This document shows positions 12,301 to 22,845 of a DNA stretch of 64,000 bases, piece by piece. The stretch lies in contig CM070715.1 of NCBI GenBank assembly GCA_036346275.1, positions 70,915,667 to 70,979,666 on the forward strand, read 5' to 3'. Under the pieces are notes generated by a model. That model saw only the letters and a list, made by a program, of their open reading frames with translations, made no database searches and was not told the origin of the DNA. Source of the DNA: Otatea glauca. Taxonomy: Eukaryota > Streptophyta > Magnoliopsida > Poales > Poaceae. Each line of letters opens with the position of its first letter. Within the stretch, counting starts at the first letter, position 1. The position numbers were made by a program, and so were the translations under genes.

Positions 12301-12971
12301 CTGTATTGAGCATTGCTCGGGATTACAACAAGGGGTAGTTTTTCATAAACAAAACATGGAAGGGTGGCTGTGTGCCGTTGTTGGAAATGAACCGATAAGG
12401 TCAGGTGCCGAGAATCTTCAAGAAAACCATTTGAAATTAGTATTACTTATATCTGTTTCATTTGCTTAATCTAAACAAGATACTAGTTTAAAAATGCCGC
12501 TTGATGCAAAAAGAATCAATTAAGCCAATCCATTGGAATAAGCTTTGCATATAGTAATAGTGTCGCGATCTCGCATTACTTGTTGAGTGCCTTGTGTACT
12601 CACCCCACCTTGCTTATCAACCCCAACATCGCTGGAGGAGACTACACCAAGATGGGAGGAGGAGTACGCCGAGGACACGAGCAACTAGGGGCAAGCCCAC
12701 CGGGTTGCTGTGGCAAGATGGAGGCTTCCACGACTTTTTATGTTCCGCCGCTATTTCTTTGTTTTGAATAATGTAAGCCTTGCGTGGTCGATTTATCTGT
12801 AAGGAGACCATAAGGTTGTACAACTCGCTTTATATACATGTTTGCACTATTTATTCTTATATCCTTGTGAATGTCTGTGATGTGCAACCTCAGTATGATC
12901 AGTGTGCTAGCGTGATCCTCGGATCGCATGTAATACACGAGGGTCCGGATTTGCAGATTCGGGTCCCGACA
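9317..12971 (+). repeat. 3' LTR of element 1
   Basis: Direct copy of 28-3687. The AT-rich stretches are almost identical. Most differences lie in the CpG-rich core and are small indels in which CG interchanges with CAG, CTG or CTCG (for example 10499-10520 and 12951-12957). The terminal exon candidate recurs at 12633-12688 with the same length and stop. Ends at 12971, followed by the ATCCA duplication. Confidence 0.93.
12633..12688 (+). CDS. Putative terminal exon of an LTR-encoded acidic peptide (3' LTR copy)
   Basis: Same 56-nt frame as 3350-3405, with identical peptide residues after the first codon and the same TAG. The base at the expected splice acceptor differs (CGC here, CGG in the 5' LTR). 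Confidence 0.4.
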
Positions 12972-12976
12972 ATCCA

Positions 12977-13149
12977 CTACATCGACGCAACGACTGCGGC
13001 GAGGACGAACCACTACATCGACGCGCGAAGGATTCCGCAACTGCGCGTCTAGTGGTAATCTTATCTATGATCCTCTTCTTGCGAGTAGCTTTCTGGTTGC
13101 GCGGTAGTTTTTTTTTTCGTGCTAGCGTAGCATACCGCGTTTCCCTACA
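12977..13149 (+). mobile_element. Right remnant of LTR fragment X
   Basis: Continuation of the sequence interrupted by element 1. It looks like the 3' end of an LTR, finishing in CCGCGTTTCCCTACA at 13149. The next bases (CTGGTATAATAC) already belong to the Tat pol reading frame, so X was joined to or inserted in the Tat element. The TGGTAT at the junction resembles the start of a primer-binding site and may be the microhomology used. Confidence 0.5.
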
Positions 13150-13640
13150 CTGGTATAATACTTGTTACGCCTCAAGGCGACCAGTTACGATTTGTAATCT
13201 AAATACAATTCCCTGCTATCAATAATGTAGCAGAGTATGAAAGTCTTTTAGCCGGGCTCCGAGCAGCAAAATTCATTGGGGTCCGTCGGCTTCTTGCGAT
13301 GAGCGATTCGTAATTAGTCGTAAACTAGGTTAGCAAGAAATACAGGACATCTGATGAGGTAATGGCTCACTACTTGGATGAAGTGGGGAATTGGAAAAAT
13401 ATTTTAGCCATTTCGAAGTCCAATATATACAACGAAAAGGCAATATATTAGCAGACCAGTTATCAAAACTAGGTTCCTCACGATCACCTATTCCAACAGG
13501 TGTGTTTCTTGAATATCTGCCTAAACCCTCTATAGACACATTCATAAAAAACCCTCGAATAGTACAGTGGTCAGAGTCTTTGAGCAGAATTCAGATTGGG
13601 CTAAACCATTTAAAGCTTATCTAGAAAATGGGACACTGCC
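13150..13640 (+). pseudogene. pol: Tat RNase H (with nonsense codons)
   Basis: Reads ILVTPQGDQLRFVI, then NNVAEYESLLAGLRAAKF, then DS-LVVN with stops at 13200-13202 (TAA), 13311-13313 (TAA) and 13326-13328 (TAG). All three stand where the family has glutamine, i.e. C-to-T changes of CAA/CAG. A one-base shift near 13385 leads to the open segment 13391-13624, which contains LADQLSKLGSSRSPIPTGVF, the usual Tat end of RNase H. Not functional. Confidence 0.85.
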
Positions 13641-14543
13641 TGAGGATATTCATGAAAAGGACAGAATAGTTTGAAAGGCACGAATGTATAAAATTCTCAA
13701 CAATACTATTTATAGAAAGGGAATACGAGATATTCTCATGCAATTTATAACCTAGGAGTAGGGAAAAATATTGCTTAATGAGATACATGGGAGCTTATGT
13801 GGAGCGCACGCTTCATATAGAACACTGATCGAAAAAACTTTTCGACAAGGTTTTTATTGGCCCACCACTTTACAAGATGCCATGCACCTTATGAAAACTT
13901 GTGAGCAATGCCAATTTTATGCTCGATAAGTACATTTACCTGCTAATTAATTATAGACTATACCTTTGTCATGGCAATTTGCGACATGGGACATTGACAT
14001 AGTAGCTCCTTTACCAAGAGCAACTAATGGATTCAAATTCCTATTTGTTGCGATCGATACATACATAAAATGGATTGAAATCGAGCCTGTGGTTTCCATT
14101 ACGGCTCAGGCAGCAAAGAAATTCTTTATGAAGAACATAGTCACTATATTTTGTGTACCTAGTAGGCTAATTACTGATAATGGATCACAGTTCTTCAGTG
14201 GTCTGTTTCAAGATTATTGTGATGAAATAGGCATAAAAATTTGCTATGCTTCAGTTGCTCATCCTCAGAGCAACGAAGCAGTTGAACAAGCTAATGGCCA
14301 AAGTATACAAGGTATAAAGAAACGAGTGTTTGATCATCTAACCAATCGTTCGGGGGCTTGGGTAGATGACCTCTGCTCTGTGTTCTGGGCCATACGGACA
14401 TGACCAATGGAGCAACATGAGAATTATCTTTTCAACTGGTCTACAGAGTTGAAGCCGTGTTGCCAAATGACATTCATTTAGGTTCTACAAGAATATCTCT
14501 CTATGAACAGGTTAATAAAGATGACTAGTGCAAAGATGATATA
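13641..14543 (+). pseudogene. pol: Tat integrase (broken)
   Basis: The zinc domain is recognisable at about 13770-13925 (EIHGSLCGAHASY and TCEQCQFYAR). The core is open at 13966-14403 and carries catalytic Asp in DIDIVAPLP and Asp in ITDNGSQF. At the third position AHPQSNEAVEQAN has Glu in the expected place. Stops TGA/TAG/TAA are scattered through 13640-13960, again mostly explained by C-to-T. From 14404 the frame continues in pieces until solo LTR C cuts it at 14544; its remainder begins at 39911. Confidence 0.85.
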
Positions 14544-17500
14544 TGTAACATCATAAAAAGTTCAAACAGTAAAAGTGTACGGATGAAATTAAAGAGAATA
14601 AATGTTTATGAGTTTTTCTAGTATTATTCATTTTTATTGGTTTTCTTGGAGTTTTAAATTGTGTGAAAGCTTGATTAAAGGAATTGAGAAATGGGGAAGA
14701 GGTAAAAAGATAAAAAAGGAAGGTAGTTAAAAGTAATAATAATTTCTATGTAACCCAAACAGCACTGGTATTTCAGTGGGACCAATAAACAAATTTTTCA
14801 TGCATAGGATTGGGAATAAATAATTAATATAATCATCTTTTGACTAAAACTGTAAACCAAGATTTAAATGAAAAAAGGTCACTTTCTATATGGGGCCAAG
14901 AAAATTTCTATAGAGCCCTGACTATATAACACACCACTGGTAAAATTTTTATAAATTAATAAGCTGGTTTAAGCCTATTGAAAATTCGAATACAGAGAGT
15001 CTAGAAAATAGGGGAAATGATTGTCAGAAGTTTTATAAAATAAGTGCTGATGATTTTGACTTGAAAATTTTAGGGTAATATCTTTAGAATTATCTTAATC
15101 CTTCAAAAAATATTCAAAAATAAATCTTGAAATATGAACCTTTAATTAAATCAAAATCTGAAATCAAGATCTAGGACACGGCACAGTGTCAGAATTTTAG
15201 TAAATCATCTACAGTGTGTTTTTATCTCAAAATTGTACAGGAGACGTGTGACTCCCAGTAAGTTTCGGTAAAAACTTTTGGTAAAATTTTGAATGAGGAT
15301 GAAGCTTAAACTAATGCAAAATCTGGAGAATTCTTGTCCAGTCCCATCACATTAATCGTTCCATTTCAATGACATGTGGGCCTGGCTTCTATTGAAGCTT
15401 GTCGCGTTAGCGAGGCTGAGGAAAAGCCACAGGTCACTGCCAGTGGGCCCCGGTCCCATTAGTCAGCCTCATGCTCGCGTCATTCTCCTCCCCTTTTCTT
15501 CTCCCGGCCGAGGCGAGGTGAGGGCGCCGCCGTCCTTCACCATCCGGCCGCAACCACTCCAGTCCGGACGTGATCACCACCCTCCACGTCATGTAGAGCT
15601 CTCCCTCATCTGTGCTTGATCATCCTCTACCGCGTCGCGTGGAGAAGAGGTCGCGCCGCTTCGTCGCTCGGCACAGAAGAACGCGATCGTGGCCGTGCAC
15701 TCGAGCCCAATGCAATCGCATTCCCTAAGCCTTAAGTCTTCCGTTTTTGCGTCACATTGTGCTCCCTCATCTCTTCCTTGCCATTCTCCTGAACCGAGAG
15801 CCTCGCACGGGGCTTTCTTCCCCGTTCGTCCGCAAGAGCCCGAAAGAGGGGAACTCGGCGATTCGGGTCAACCTCTCCCCAATCCTTCAAGTCAACTTCA
15901 CCCCGAGCTCTCTTAGCATTGCCAGGTTGCTGATCAACTGCCATTTTGGCTTCTTTTTGCTTGCAGCGTCGTCCCGCCGCCGCCCTTCTTCTTCTCGGCT
16001 GTCGGGACCCTAATATGTAAATCCGGACCCTCTGTGTATACTACACTAGTCCAGGATCACGCTAGTGCACACAGGCTCAACATCGGTGAATATCACAATC
16101 ATACACAGCGGAAACATTATGAAAGACATCATATGATATATAATACTAGTTGAATGACCTTATGGTCCACTTACATGACTATGCCTCGCAAGGCTGAATA
16201 ACACATTAAACTGCAGCGGAATGAAAACGTAGACAACCCCTCAGTATACCATAGGCAACTGACAAGGCTTGCGCCCTAAACACTCGTCTCTTCTTGGACT
16301 CCTCCAGCATTGATGCAGACTCCTCAACTGGTGATGTTGTTGTTGGCAAGGGTGAGTACATAAAGCACTCAACAAGTTGTGCACAGAATGCAATTCTAAC
16401 ATAGCTATATGCAAGGCTTATTCCAAAGGATAGGCTATCATGGCAATTTTGCAACAAAGCAACATTTATGAACAAATACAATAAATATATTGTAAGGACC
16501 GTAAAACAAATAACAATAATAGATAGATTCAGCATTTCTCAAGTAAACCAAGTTTTTTGATGCTAAATCAAGTTTCAACCTTCCACATGGCAATCCCGCC
16601 ATCCCAACCAAGTTTTCCATTTAATTAAACTAACCCTTAACTGTAATTCCCGAGCATTGCTCAATACCGCGAGCATGGCTATTCGAATAGATTTACACTC
16701 TGCAGAGATTATGCACTTTACCCACACGACATGATATTCTCTTTGAGCCTGGCCATTAGCACACTTCCTTTGGTGTGCCGGAAGAGAAATCATGACAAAA
16801 CCTTTACAATGCTCTGGCTTAACCCGGTACCACCCGCTAAGGTTTCAACACTGGTGGGACTGGTTACCACGTCCAGGGCCCCCCTCTTGCGCCATGTGAA
16901 TTACTCCATAACTCGGAAACTCACACTGACCAAGATAGTACCGAAGTTAAGACATTACAAATTAATCAGCTAGGCTGTCCCATACAAGACATGTGGTTGC
17001 ATGATTGACTCAGGTCAAAGGCTTGCAAGGTTAAGTCCTTAGAGTGATCAAGGCAAGACATCCACATACCCTCTGCCCACCGTGCCCACCTTGGCATACT
17101 CGCCCCTTGCACTTGCCCCAATCTAAGTGATTATCGCCCAAGTTGATTACCAAGCACCATGTGCCATCAACAATTCAACATCGTTGCGTGACATGACTCG
17201 CCACAAACAACTCAATTTCATCGTGTGATCTCACATGATACACAAGTTCATAACAATGTTCTATATTCCATTAATCAAGATTAATTATCAATGATTCAAG
17301 CACATATGATGTCGTGGCACAGCTAAGCAATCTACGATGGTCTAATCAGCCCATGTTGATTATCAATATTAACCAACTATTAGTTAACCATCCTAGGGTG
17401 ACAATTAGATCATGGCATACAAATGACAAGGTAGGGTATATAGATTAAATTGGTAGATTAACTAGATCCCAATTTAATTTGAAACAATTGTATACTTGAA

Positions 17501-18530
17501 ATAATATGCAATAGGGTAAAACAAATATAGCAATTTTATAAACATGGGTTCAACATGATCAAAGCACAACTTTCCTTGGAATAGGTTCTTGTCTTGCTCT
17601 GGTACTTAATCTTGAGTCGACGGATCATCCTTCGAAGCATCGCACAATTCAACGTCTACGCGTACCGAAGAAGAAAAGGAAAATAAATACCAAAACAGAG
17701 AGAAAATGAACTCTAAAAATCAAATAAAATTCTCCATTAAATATATCTCAGTTTTACAAATTTTTAGAAATTTGAATCACTCAAATCCGAATTATAGCCT
17801 TTTGAAGTTTGAATAAATACTGAAAATACAGAAATTGGAAAATCAGTATTAATTGAATTATTTTTATTCTGAAAAACATATTTATTGCGTCATGCTGACG
17901 TCAGAGTGACGTCATCTCCGAGTCGGCCAATCAAACGCTGCCAAGCGTCTCAGGTGTATGGACTAAGTCCACCAGTCGCACCGGTTCACGGTGTACACGG
18001 CTCACGGCGCTACGGGCTCTGCGCCTGACACGTGGCGGCACGCGGTTGGCCGCGGCGCCGGTGCAATCTGACGCGCCTAGATCCGATCGGACGGTGCTGG
18101 GCAGAGGAGCACGTGGCTACGCTTCGATCACACGATTTGAATCCGACGACTACCGGTACCCGAGTTGCTTACCAAGACGTGACACAATCGGAAGCGTTTA
18201 TCGAAGATCGGACGGCTGGCGACGCTCGATCTGGCGATGGCGGTGCGATGGCGCAGTTTCACCGTAGTTGGAGACGACGAAGACGTTGCGACAATATGGC
18301 GGTCCAACACCGATGTTTTCTGGCGGCGCGGGCGCGTCTCGGAACGGGGTCTCGGATCTGGCCCTTGGAACGACGGAGACGACGGATCAACGGCGATTTT
18401 GGGTGAAAATCGCGGCGGCTGCTTCCTTCTCCTCTGAGAGCTCTCACGCACAGACGACGAGGGCCTAGGGCTCACGGTTTGCGGTAGACGTGCGGCGCGA
18501 GATGGGAAACTCGACGCACATGACGGCGCC

Positions 18531-18537
18531 TTAAATA
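18531..18537 (-). promoter_or_regulatory. TATA-like box in LTR A1
   Basis: TATTTAA on the minus strand, flanked by GCGCC and GGCGC, at the expected place for the LTR promoter. The same box is found in A3 (35739-35745), A2 (25339-25345) and, as TATATAA, in A5 (51852-51858). Confidence 0.5.
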
Positions 18538-18717
18538 GGCGCACGGGGAGGCATGCGTAGCGCGGAAATCGGAGTCGGTCTCGTTGCAGCGGTAGACTCC
18601 GGCGACGATACGGAGAAACGACATGGCCTCATCCTGCGCGTCCACGAGGCCTCCATCCAACGGCTGCGAGCGATCGGCGACGCGGAGAAAGCATAGCTGT
18701 TGGATTGAGGTTGGTAA

Positions 18718-18735
18718 TTTTAGGGTTAGGGTTTT
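18718..18735 (-). promoter_or_regulatory. Telo-box doublet in LTR A1
   Basis: Minus strand AAAACCCTAACCCTAAAA, about 180 bp upstream of the TATA-like box. Identical at 35934-35951 in A3; single AAACCCTA copies occur in A4 and element 1. Telo boxes are known promoter elements of plant genes for translation and growth. Confidence 0.45.
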
Positions 18736-19113
18736 CGGCGGCAAACGGGCTGTGCGGGCTGACTTAGGCCGCACAATACATGGGCGGCCCGTTACTGTTC
18801 ATTCATTTTTAAAAGGATTTTTGATTTAAAATAATTACAGAAATTCATTTAATTTGTTTCAGGCAATAAAAATATCAGGAAAAAATCCAAGAAAATTCCC
18901 AAAACACTTTGAGGCATTTTGGACTCAAATAAAATATTTTTGATAAAACTTTATTTTAACCTTGCATAAATTTAAATAGTTTTCAACAAAAGACCAATAC
19001 ACATAATTTAAAATTAATTCAGATAATTCCAGAAAATCCAATAAATTCTAGAAAATCATAAAATACACAATTAACCAATAAATTAATAATAAATCAAATT
19101 TTGGGATGTTACA

Positions 19114-19127
19114 AACCTCCCTCCCTT
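19114..19127 (-). promoter_or_regulatory. Polypurine tract of element A
   Basis: Minus strand AAGGGAGGGAGGTT, directly next to the 3' LTR. Confidence 0.8.
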
Positions 19128-19129
19128 AA

Positions 19130-19427
19130 CAGAATCTCTCGACCCCGAGATTCAGGGCTAACTAAAGAATAGGTTTGGGAATTCTGACTTCAAATCCTCT
19201 TCGCGCTCCCAAGTTGCTTCACTTTCGGTATGATTGCTCCACTGAACTCTGCAAAAGCGAATAGACTTGTTCCTGGTCTTGCGCTCCATAACATCCAAAA
19301 TTCTGGCTGGCTGCTCCTTATAAGTCAAATCTTCCTGCAGCTCTATTGCGTCCAACGGGGTTTGTTTTGTTGGCACCCTAAGACATTTCTTATGTTGCGA
19401 TACATGAAACACGTCATGCACTCCTGC
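19130..19427 (-). pseudogene. pol: Chromodomain end of element A pol
   Basis: Open from 19421 to 19158. It begins with DVFHVSQHKKCLRVP (integrase C-terminus) and continues to RILDVMERKTRN and CRVQWSNHTESEATWEREED, the chromodomain signature. It follows the 19428-19976 frame after one shift. The stop is near 19158, just before the polypurine tract, as in element 1. Confidence 0.85.
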
Positions 19428-20640
19428 CTAGGACTGAGGCAATTCCAACTGATGAGCTACCTCTCCTCGACGGCTCATAATCTTGAATGGACCAACATAT
19501 CTAGGGGTAAGTTTTCCTTTCACATGAAACCTCTTAACAACTTTGAGAGGGGTAACTCTGAAATATACGAAATCATCTGGCTCGAAACTCAAATCTCGAC
19601 GACAGTTAACAGCGTAGCTCTTTTGCCTTGACTGCGCTACCTTCAACCTCTCTCTAATCATAGCAACCCGCTCTTCGGCTTCCTTGAGAATATCAGGTCC
19701 AATTACCATACGACCTCCTGTCTCATTCCAATTCAACGGAATACGACAAGCACGTCCATATAAAACCTCAAATGGTGACATTTGAAAACTAGCCTGATAA
19801 CTATTGTTATAGCTAAATCCTGCATACGGTAAACATTTATCCCACGAAGTAGCATAAGCTAAAGCACAAGCTCTTAGCATATCCTCAAGAATCTGATTAA
19901 CTCTTTCCGTCTGACCATCTGTCTGCGGATGATACGCTGTGCTAAAATTTGGATGGGTTCCCATAGCTTCATGCATCTTACTTCAAAACCTCGAAATAAA
20001 TTGGGTACCTCTATATAACACAATCTTCTTTAGACATACCATGCAATCACACAATTATAAATAGTCCTACCAACAGATCTCCTGAATAGGTAGTCTTAAC
20101 TGGTGTGAAATGAGCAACTTTGGCCAAACGATCAACGATGACCCAAACGGAATCATATCCTTCTGGATTCTCGACAATTCTCAACGCTAGGTATCTTGTT
20201 ACTGATTTGCCTCTTACTTCCACTCAGAACTCTGCACCGGCTGTAACAAACTTGCTGATCTCTGATGCGTTGCTTTTATTCTCTACACACATCACACAAA
20301 GCGATATTTTCATCAACTTCACGCTTCATATTAGGCTACCAAAACCTTTCCTTAAGACCTTGATATATCTTAGCACCTTTCTGGATGAATTGAATACTTA
20401 GAATAGTGAGCTCCTTCCAAAATCAACAGCTTAAGCTCTTTCTTGTTCGATACATAGCTTCGACCTTTAAACCATGTGGTTCCTTGGTCATCCACGGTAA
20501 AATCCTCAGCTAAGCCTTCATCCTTTTGACCCACTTTGATCTGATCTTCAAGCATTGGCTTAACTTCCAAAGCAGCTATAAATCCTTGTGAAACCACTTC
20601 TAATTTCAACTTTTGAAACTCTTGCACAATTTCGATTGAT
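19428..20640 (-). pseudogene. pol: Integrase of element A (broken)
   Basis: 19428-19976 (minus) is open for 182 codons. It starts in the core with TAYHPQTDGQTERVNQI (catalytic Glu) and runs through the C-terminal DNA-binding part to LTPRYVGPFKIMSRRGEV. The first two catalytic aspartates lie in a damaged stretch (about 19980-20330). The zinc domain is partly visible at 20370-20627 (EGAHYSKYSIHP). Confidence 0.85.
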
Positions 20641-21068
20641 CACTTGATATCAGTGTATTGGCACTATGGCCTTTACGACTTAAGATATCGGATACCACAT
20701 TAGCCTTACCAAGATGATAACGGATCCCAGCATTATAATACTTAATCAACCCCAACCGTCCTCTACGTTCCATATTAAGGTCTGCAGTTTGAACTCTTAT
20801 GGTCTGTATATATTTCATATCTATTTCCAATTGAACAATGACACCATATTTTCAAAGCATGCACTGAGGCAGCACATTCCAAATCATGCGTAGAATAGTT
20901 CTCTTCACGTGGCCTCAACTGTCCTGACGCATAGGTAACAACTTTGCCTTTCTGCATTAACACATATCCAAGATCTTGTCTCGAAGCATTACAATATATA
21001 TCAAAACTACTCTGCACATGTGGCAACACTAAGACAGGTGCTGTCGTCAAACGTTTTATCAATTGCAT
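20641..21068 (-). pseudogene. pol: RNase H of element A (broken)
   Basis: Two overlapping minus-strand frames (20775-21068 and 20606-20830) carry FDIYCNASRQDLGYVLM, where the first catalytic Asp has become Asn, then HDLECAASVHALKIWC, EIYTDHKSS, and GKANVVSDILSRK, where the last Asp is kept. With the first Asp replaced and at least two frame changes, it would be inactive. Confidence 0.82.
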
Positions 21069-21990
21069 AAAACTCTTTTCGCACTGCGACGTCCATGCAA
21101 ACTACTTCTCCTAATTGCTTGAGCGATCTGGCAATCATTGAAAATCCTTCTATGAATCGATGGTAATGTTTCGCCATCCAAAAAAAACTATGGATCCGGG
21201 TAACAGACTTCGGTTGCTCCCATGCAACATTGCTTCCACTTTGCTTGGATCAACGGCAACTCCTTTAGCAGTCATCTCATAGCAAGAAATTCCACTTTCT
21301 CCTTCCAAAAGTCACAATTGCTAAACTTAGCATACAGACATTGGTCTAGCAACCTTTCCAAACCTAACTTCAAATGTTCTGCATACTTTCCTTTTGACTT
21401 GAAGTAAACAAATACATCCCACCTATACACCATAACAGCTTGACCAAATTTTCCATGGAACTCCATTCATCACGTTCATAAATTCTATAATGGCATTGAT
21501 CATTCTAGCAGACTCAATTGTAAACTCATATTGTCCATATCGCTTAAAAACTCTGACTTAAGAACATTCTCTGCACGAATTCTTAACTAATGATAACTTG
21601 ATCGAAGATCTATCCTTAGAAAACTCCAGCTCCTTCTGACTAAACAAACAAACTACCGATCCTGGGCAACGAATACTTATTCTTGAATCATTACCTCGTT
21701 AAATACTCGACGGTCGATACACATCCCTAAGCTCCTATCTTTCAAACAGAACAGGCGCTCCCTACGGTGACAATCTGGTTCTGACGAAACATTTTCCTAG
21801 CAACTCTTCGATCTCCTTCCTCATCTCAACTAGCTCATCTGTAGACATTCGATGAGGTCTCTTTACTTTTGGCGCTGTACCAGGCACTAACTCAATAACA
21901 CACTTGATCTCTCGATCTGGTGGGATTCTTAGGAAATACATCTGGATACTCTCTAACAACTAGCACATCTTCAAGGCTGATAACTCCCAC
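21069..21990 (-). pseudogene. pol: Reverse transcriptase of element A (broken)
   Basis: Minus strand, N-terminal part at 21762-21959: IPPDREIKCVIELVPGTAP and MSTDELVEMRKEIEELLGK. C-terminal part at 21272-21466: FVYFKSKGKYAEHLKLGLE and LYAKFSNCDFWKEKVEFL. The catalytic box, normally F-I-D-D, reads YRWDVF here, so polymerase activity is lost. Confidence 0.85.
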
Positions 21991-22284
21991 ACTATTGACC
22001 TTTAGCTGACCAACATGAACCACAGTCGCTTGAAATTCCATTTTTCCACCTTAAGGGCTTTTAGCTGACAAAACTCTTCGACCAAACTCCAAGACAACCT
22101 TATGTCTAGATGACCAATCGGTTTCAAGAGTAGCATTTCGGTTCTGGTATCCAATATGGTTCGCTAGAAACTTTTCTCCAACAACAAGCTACTTAACTCC
22201 ATCACATTCTAGGTTACATCAAGCAATACTGTACTTTCTGGCAACGGCAATTCTTCCAAACTGACAAGTTTCACGATCTCCACT
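21991..22284 (-). pseudogene. pol: Protease-RT linker of element A
   Basis: Minus-strand pieces such as VVREYPDVFP (near 21985) and a TDWSSRHK-like segment (near 22110) mark the region between protease and RT. It is cut at 22284 by solo LTR B; the rest of the protease region resumes at 30880. Confidence 0.65.
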
Positions 22285-22845
22285 TGTAACATCCCATAAA
22301 ATTCAAAAATATGAAAAATAAAAAGTTTGAAATTTAAAAATGGAATTGAATGAAAAATTTTAATTGGAATTAATATTTTGATTTTAAACAATACCTTTTC
22401 TTCTTTTCTTGCATTCTAATCTTAAGAAAAGAAAGATTTCCTTTATTAAAATTATTTCTTCCAAAACAAACAAAATATAAAAATGAATTATGATGTGACA
22501 TTTAATTTCCTGAGTTTTCTGAATTATTGGTTCTTCTTGAATTTTTCTCTTAAAAGAAAAGTAATATATATATTAAAAAGGTAAAAAGGATAAAAATCCA
22601 AAACCAATAAAATTTTTAAGAATCTTATATAAATCCCAGATCCATCCAGGATCTTGATTATGCAACTTTCATTGATCTGGATCAACAAAATAAAATAAAA
22701 AGACAGAAATAACCCTGTCTAGATACTCTCAACCAACAGTGTAAGAATTCTTTAGAAATCACTCGACCATAAAAAGAGTTAAAATTTTAACCATGACGAC
22801 ATTCCTGTCTTATCTATGTCTGATAAAAATATCAAGAGTTTATCC

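Larger units (their letters stand above)
28..12971 (+). mobile_element. Element 1: full-length Tekay/Del-type chromovirus
   Basis: Complete Ty3/gypsy element of 12.9 kb. It has two direct LTRs of about 3.66 kb (28-3687 and 9317-12971, each TGTAAC...CCCGACA), a perfect 5-bp target duplication ATCCA (23-27 and 12972-12976), a tRNA-Met-type primer-binding site at 3692 and a polypurine tract at 9304. The order inside is extra ORF, gag with one zinc knuckle, protease, RT, RNase H, integrase and chromodomain; that order and the C-terminal chromodomain define chromoviruses. RNase H and the first two-thirds of integrase are open, while the other domains carry short frameshifts. Many of these may be sequence errors (see findings). 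It sits inside LTR fragment X. Confidence 0.93.
16000..19113 (-). repeat. 3' LTR of element A (A1)
   Basis: On the minus strand it reads TGTAACATCCCAAAATTTG ... GGGTCCCGACA. It pairs with 33219-36331. Differences between the two are mostly transitions, unlike the indel-rich pair of element 1. It has a TATA-like TATTTAA (minus, 18531-18537) in the CpG-rich core and, about 180 bp upstream of it, a telo-box doublet (18718-18735). The first acidic exon has a stop and its GC donor is mutated to GA; the second exon (near 16300) carries a frameshift. Confidence 0.92.

Noticed and set aside
18718..18735. Interstitial telomere repeat
   Set aside because: Only two and a half units, at the same place in both LTRs and near the TATA box; a promoter motif, not a telomere scar.
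18032..18774. Many overlapping frames in the CpG-rich core of LTR A1
   Set aside because: Arg/Ser-rich, present on both strands, and broken differently in A3. Typical of GC-rich DNA without coding.
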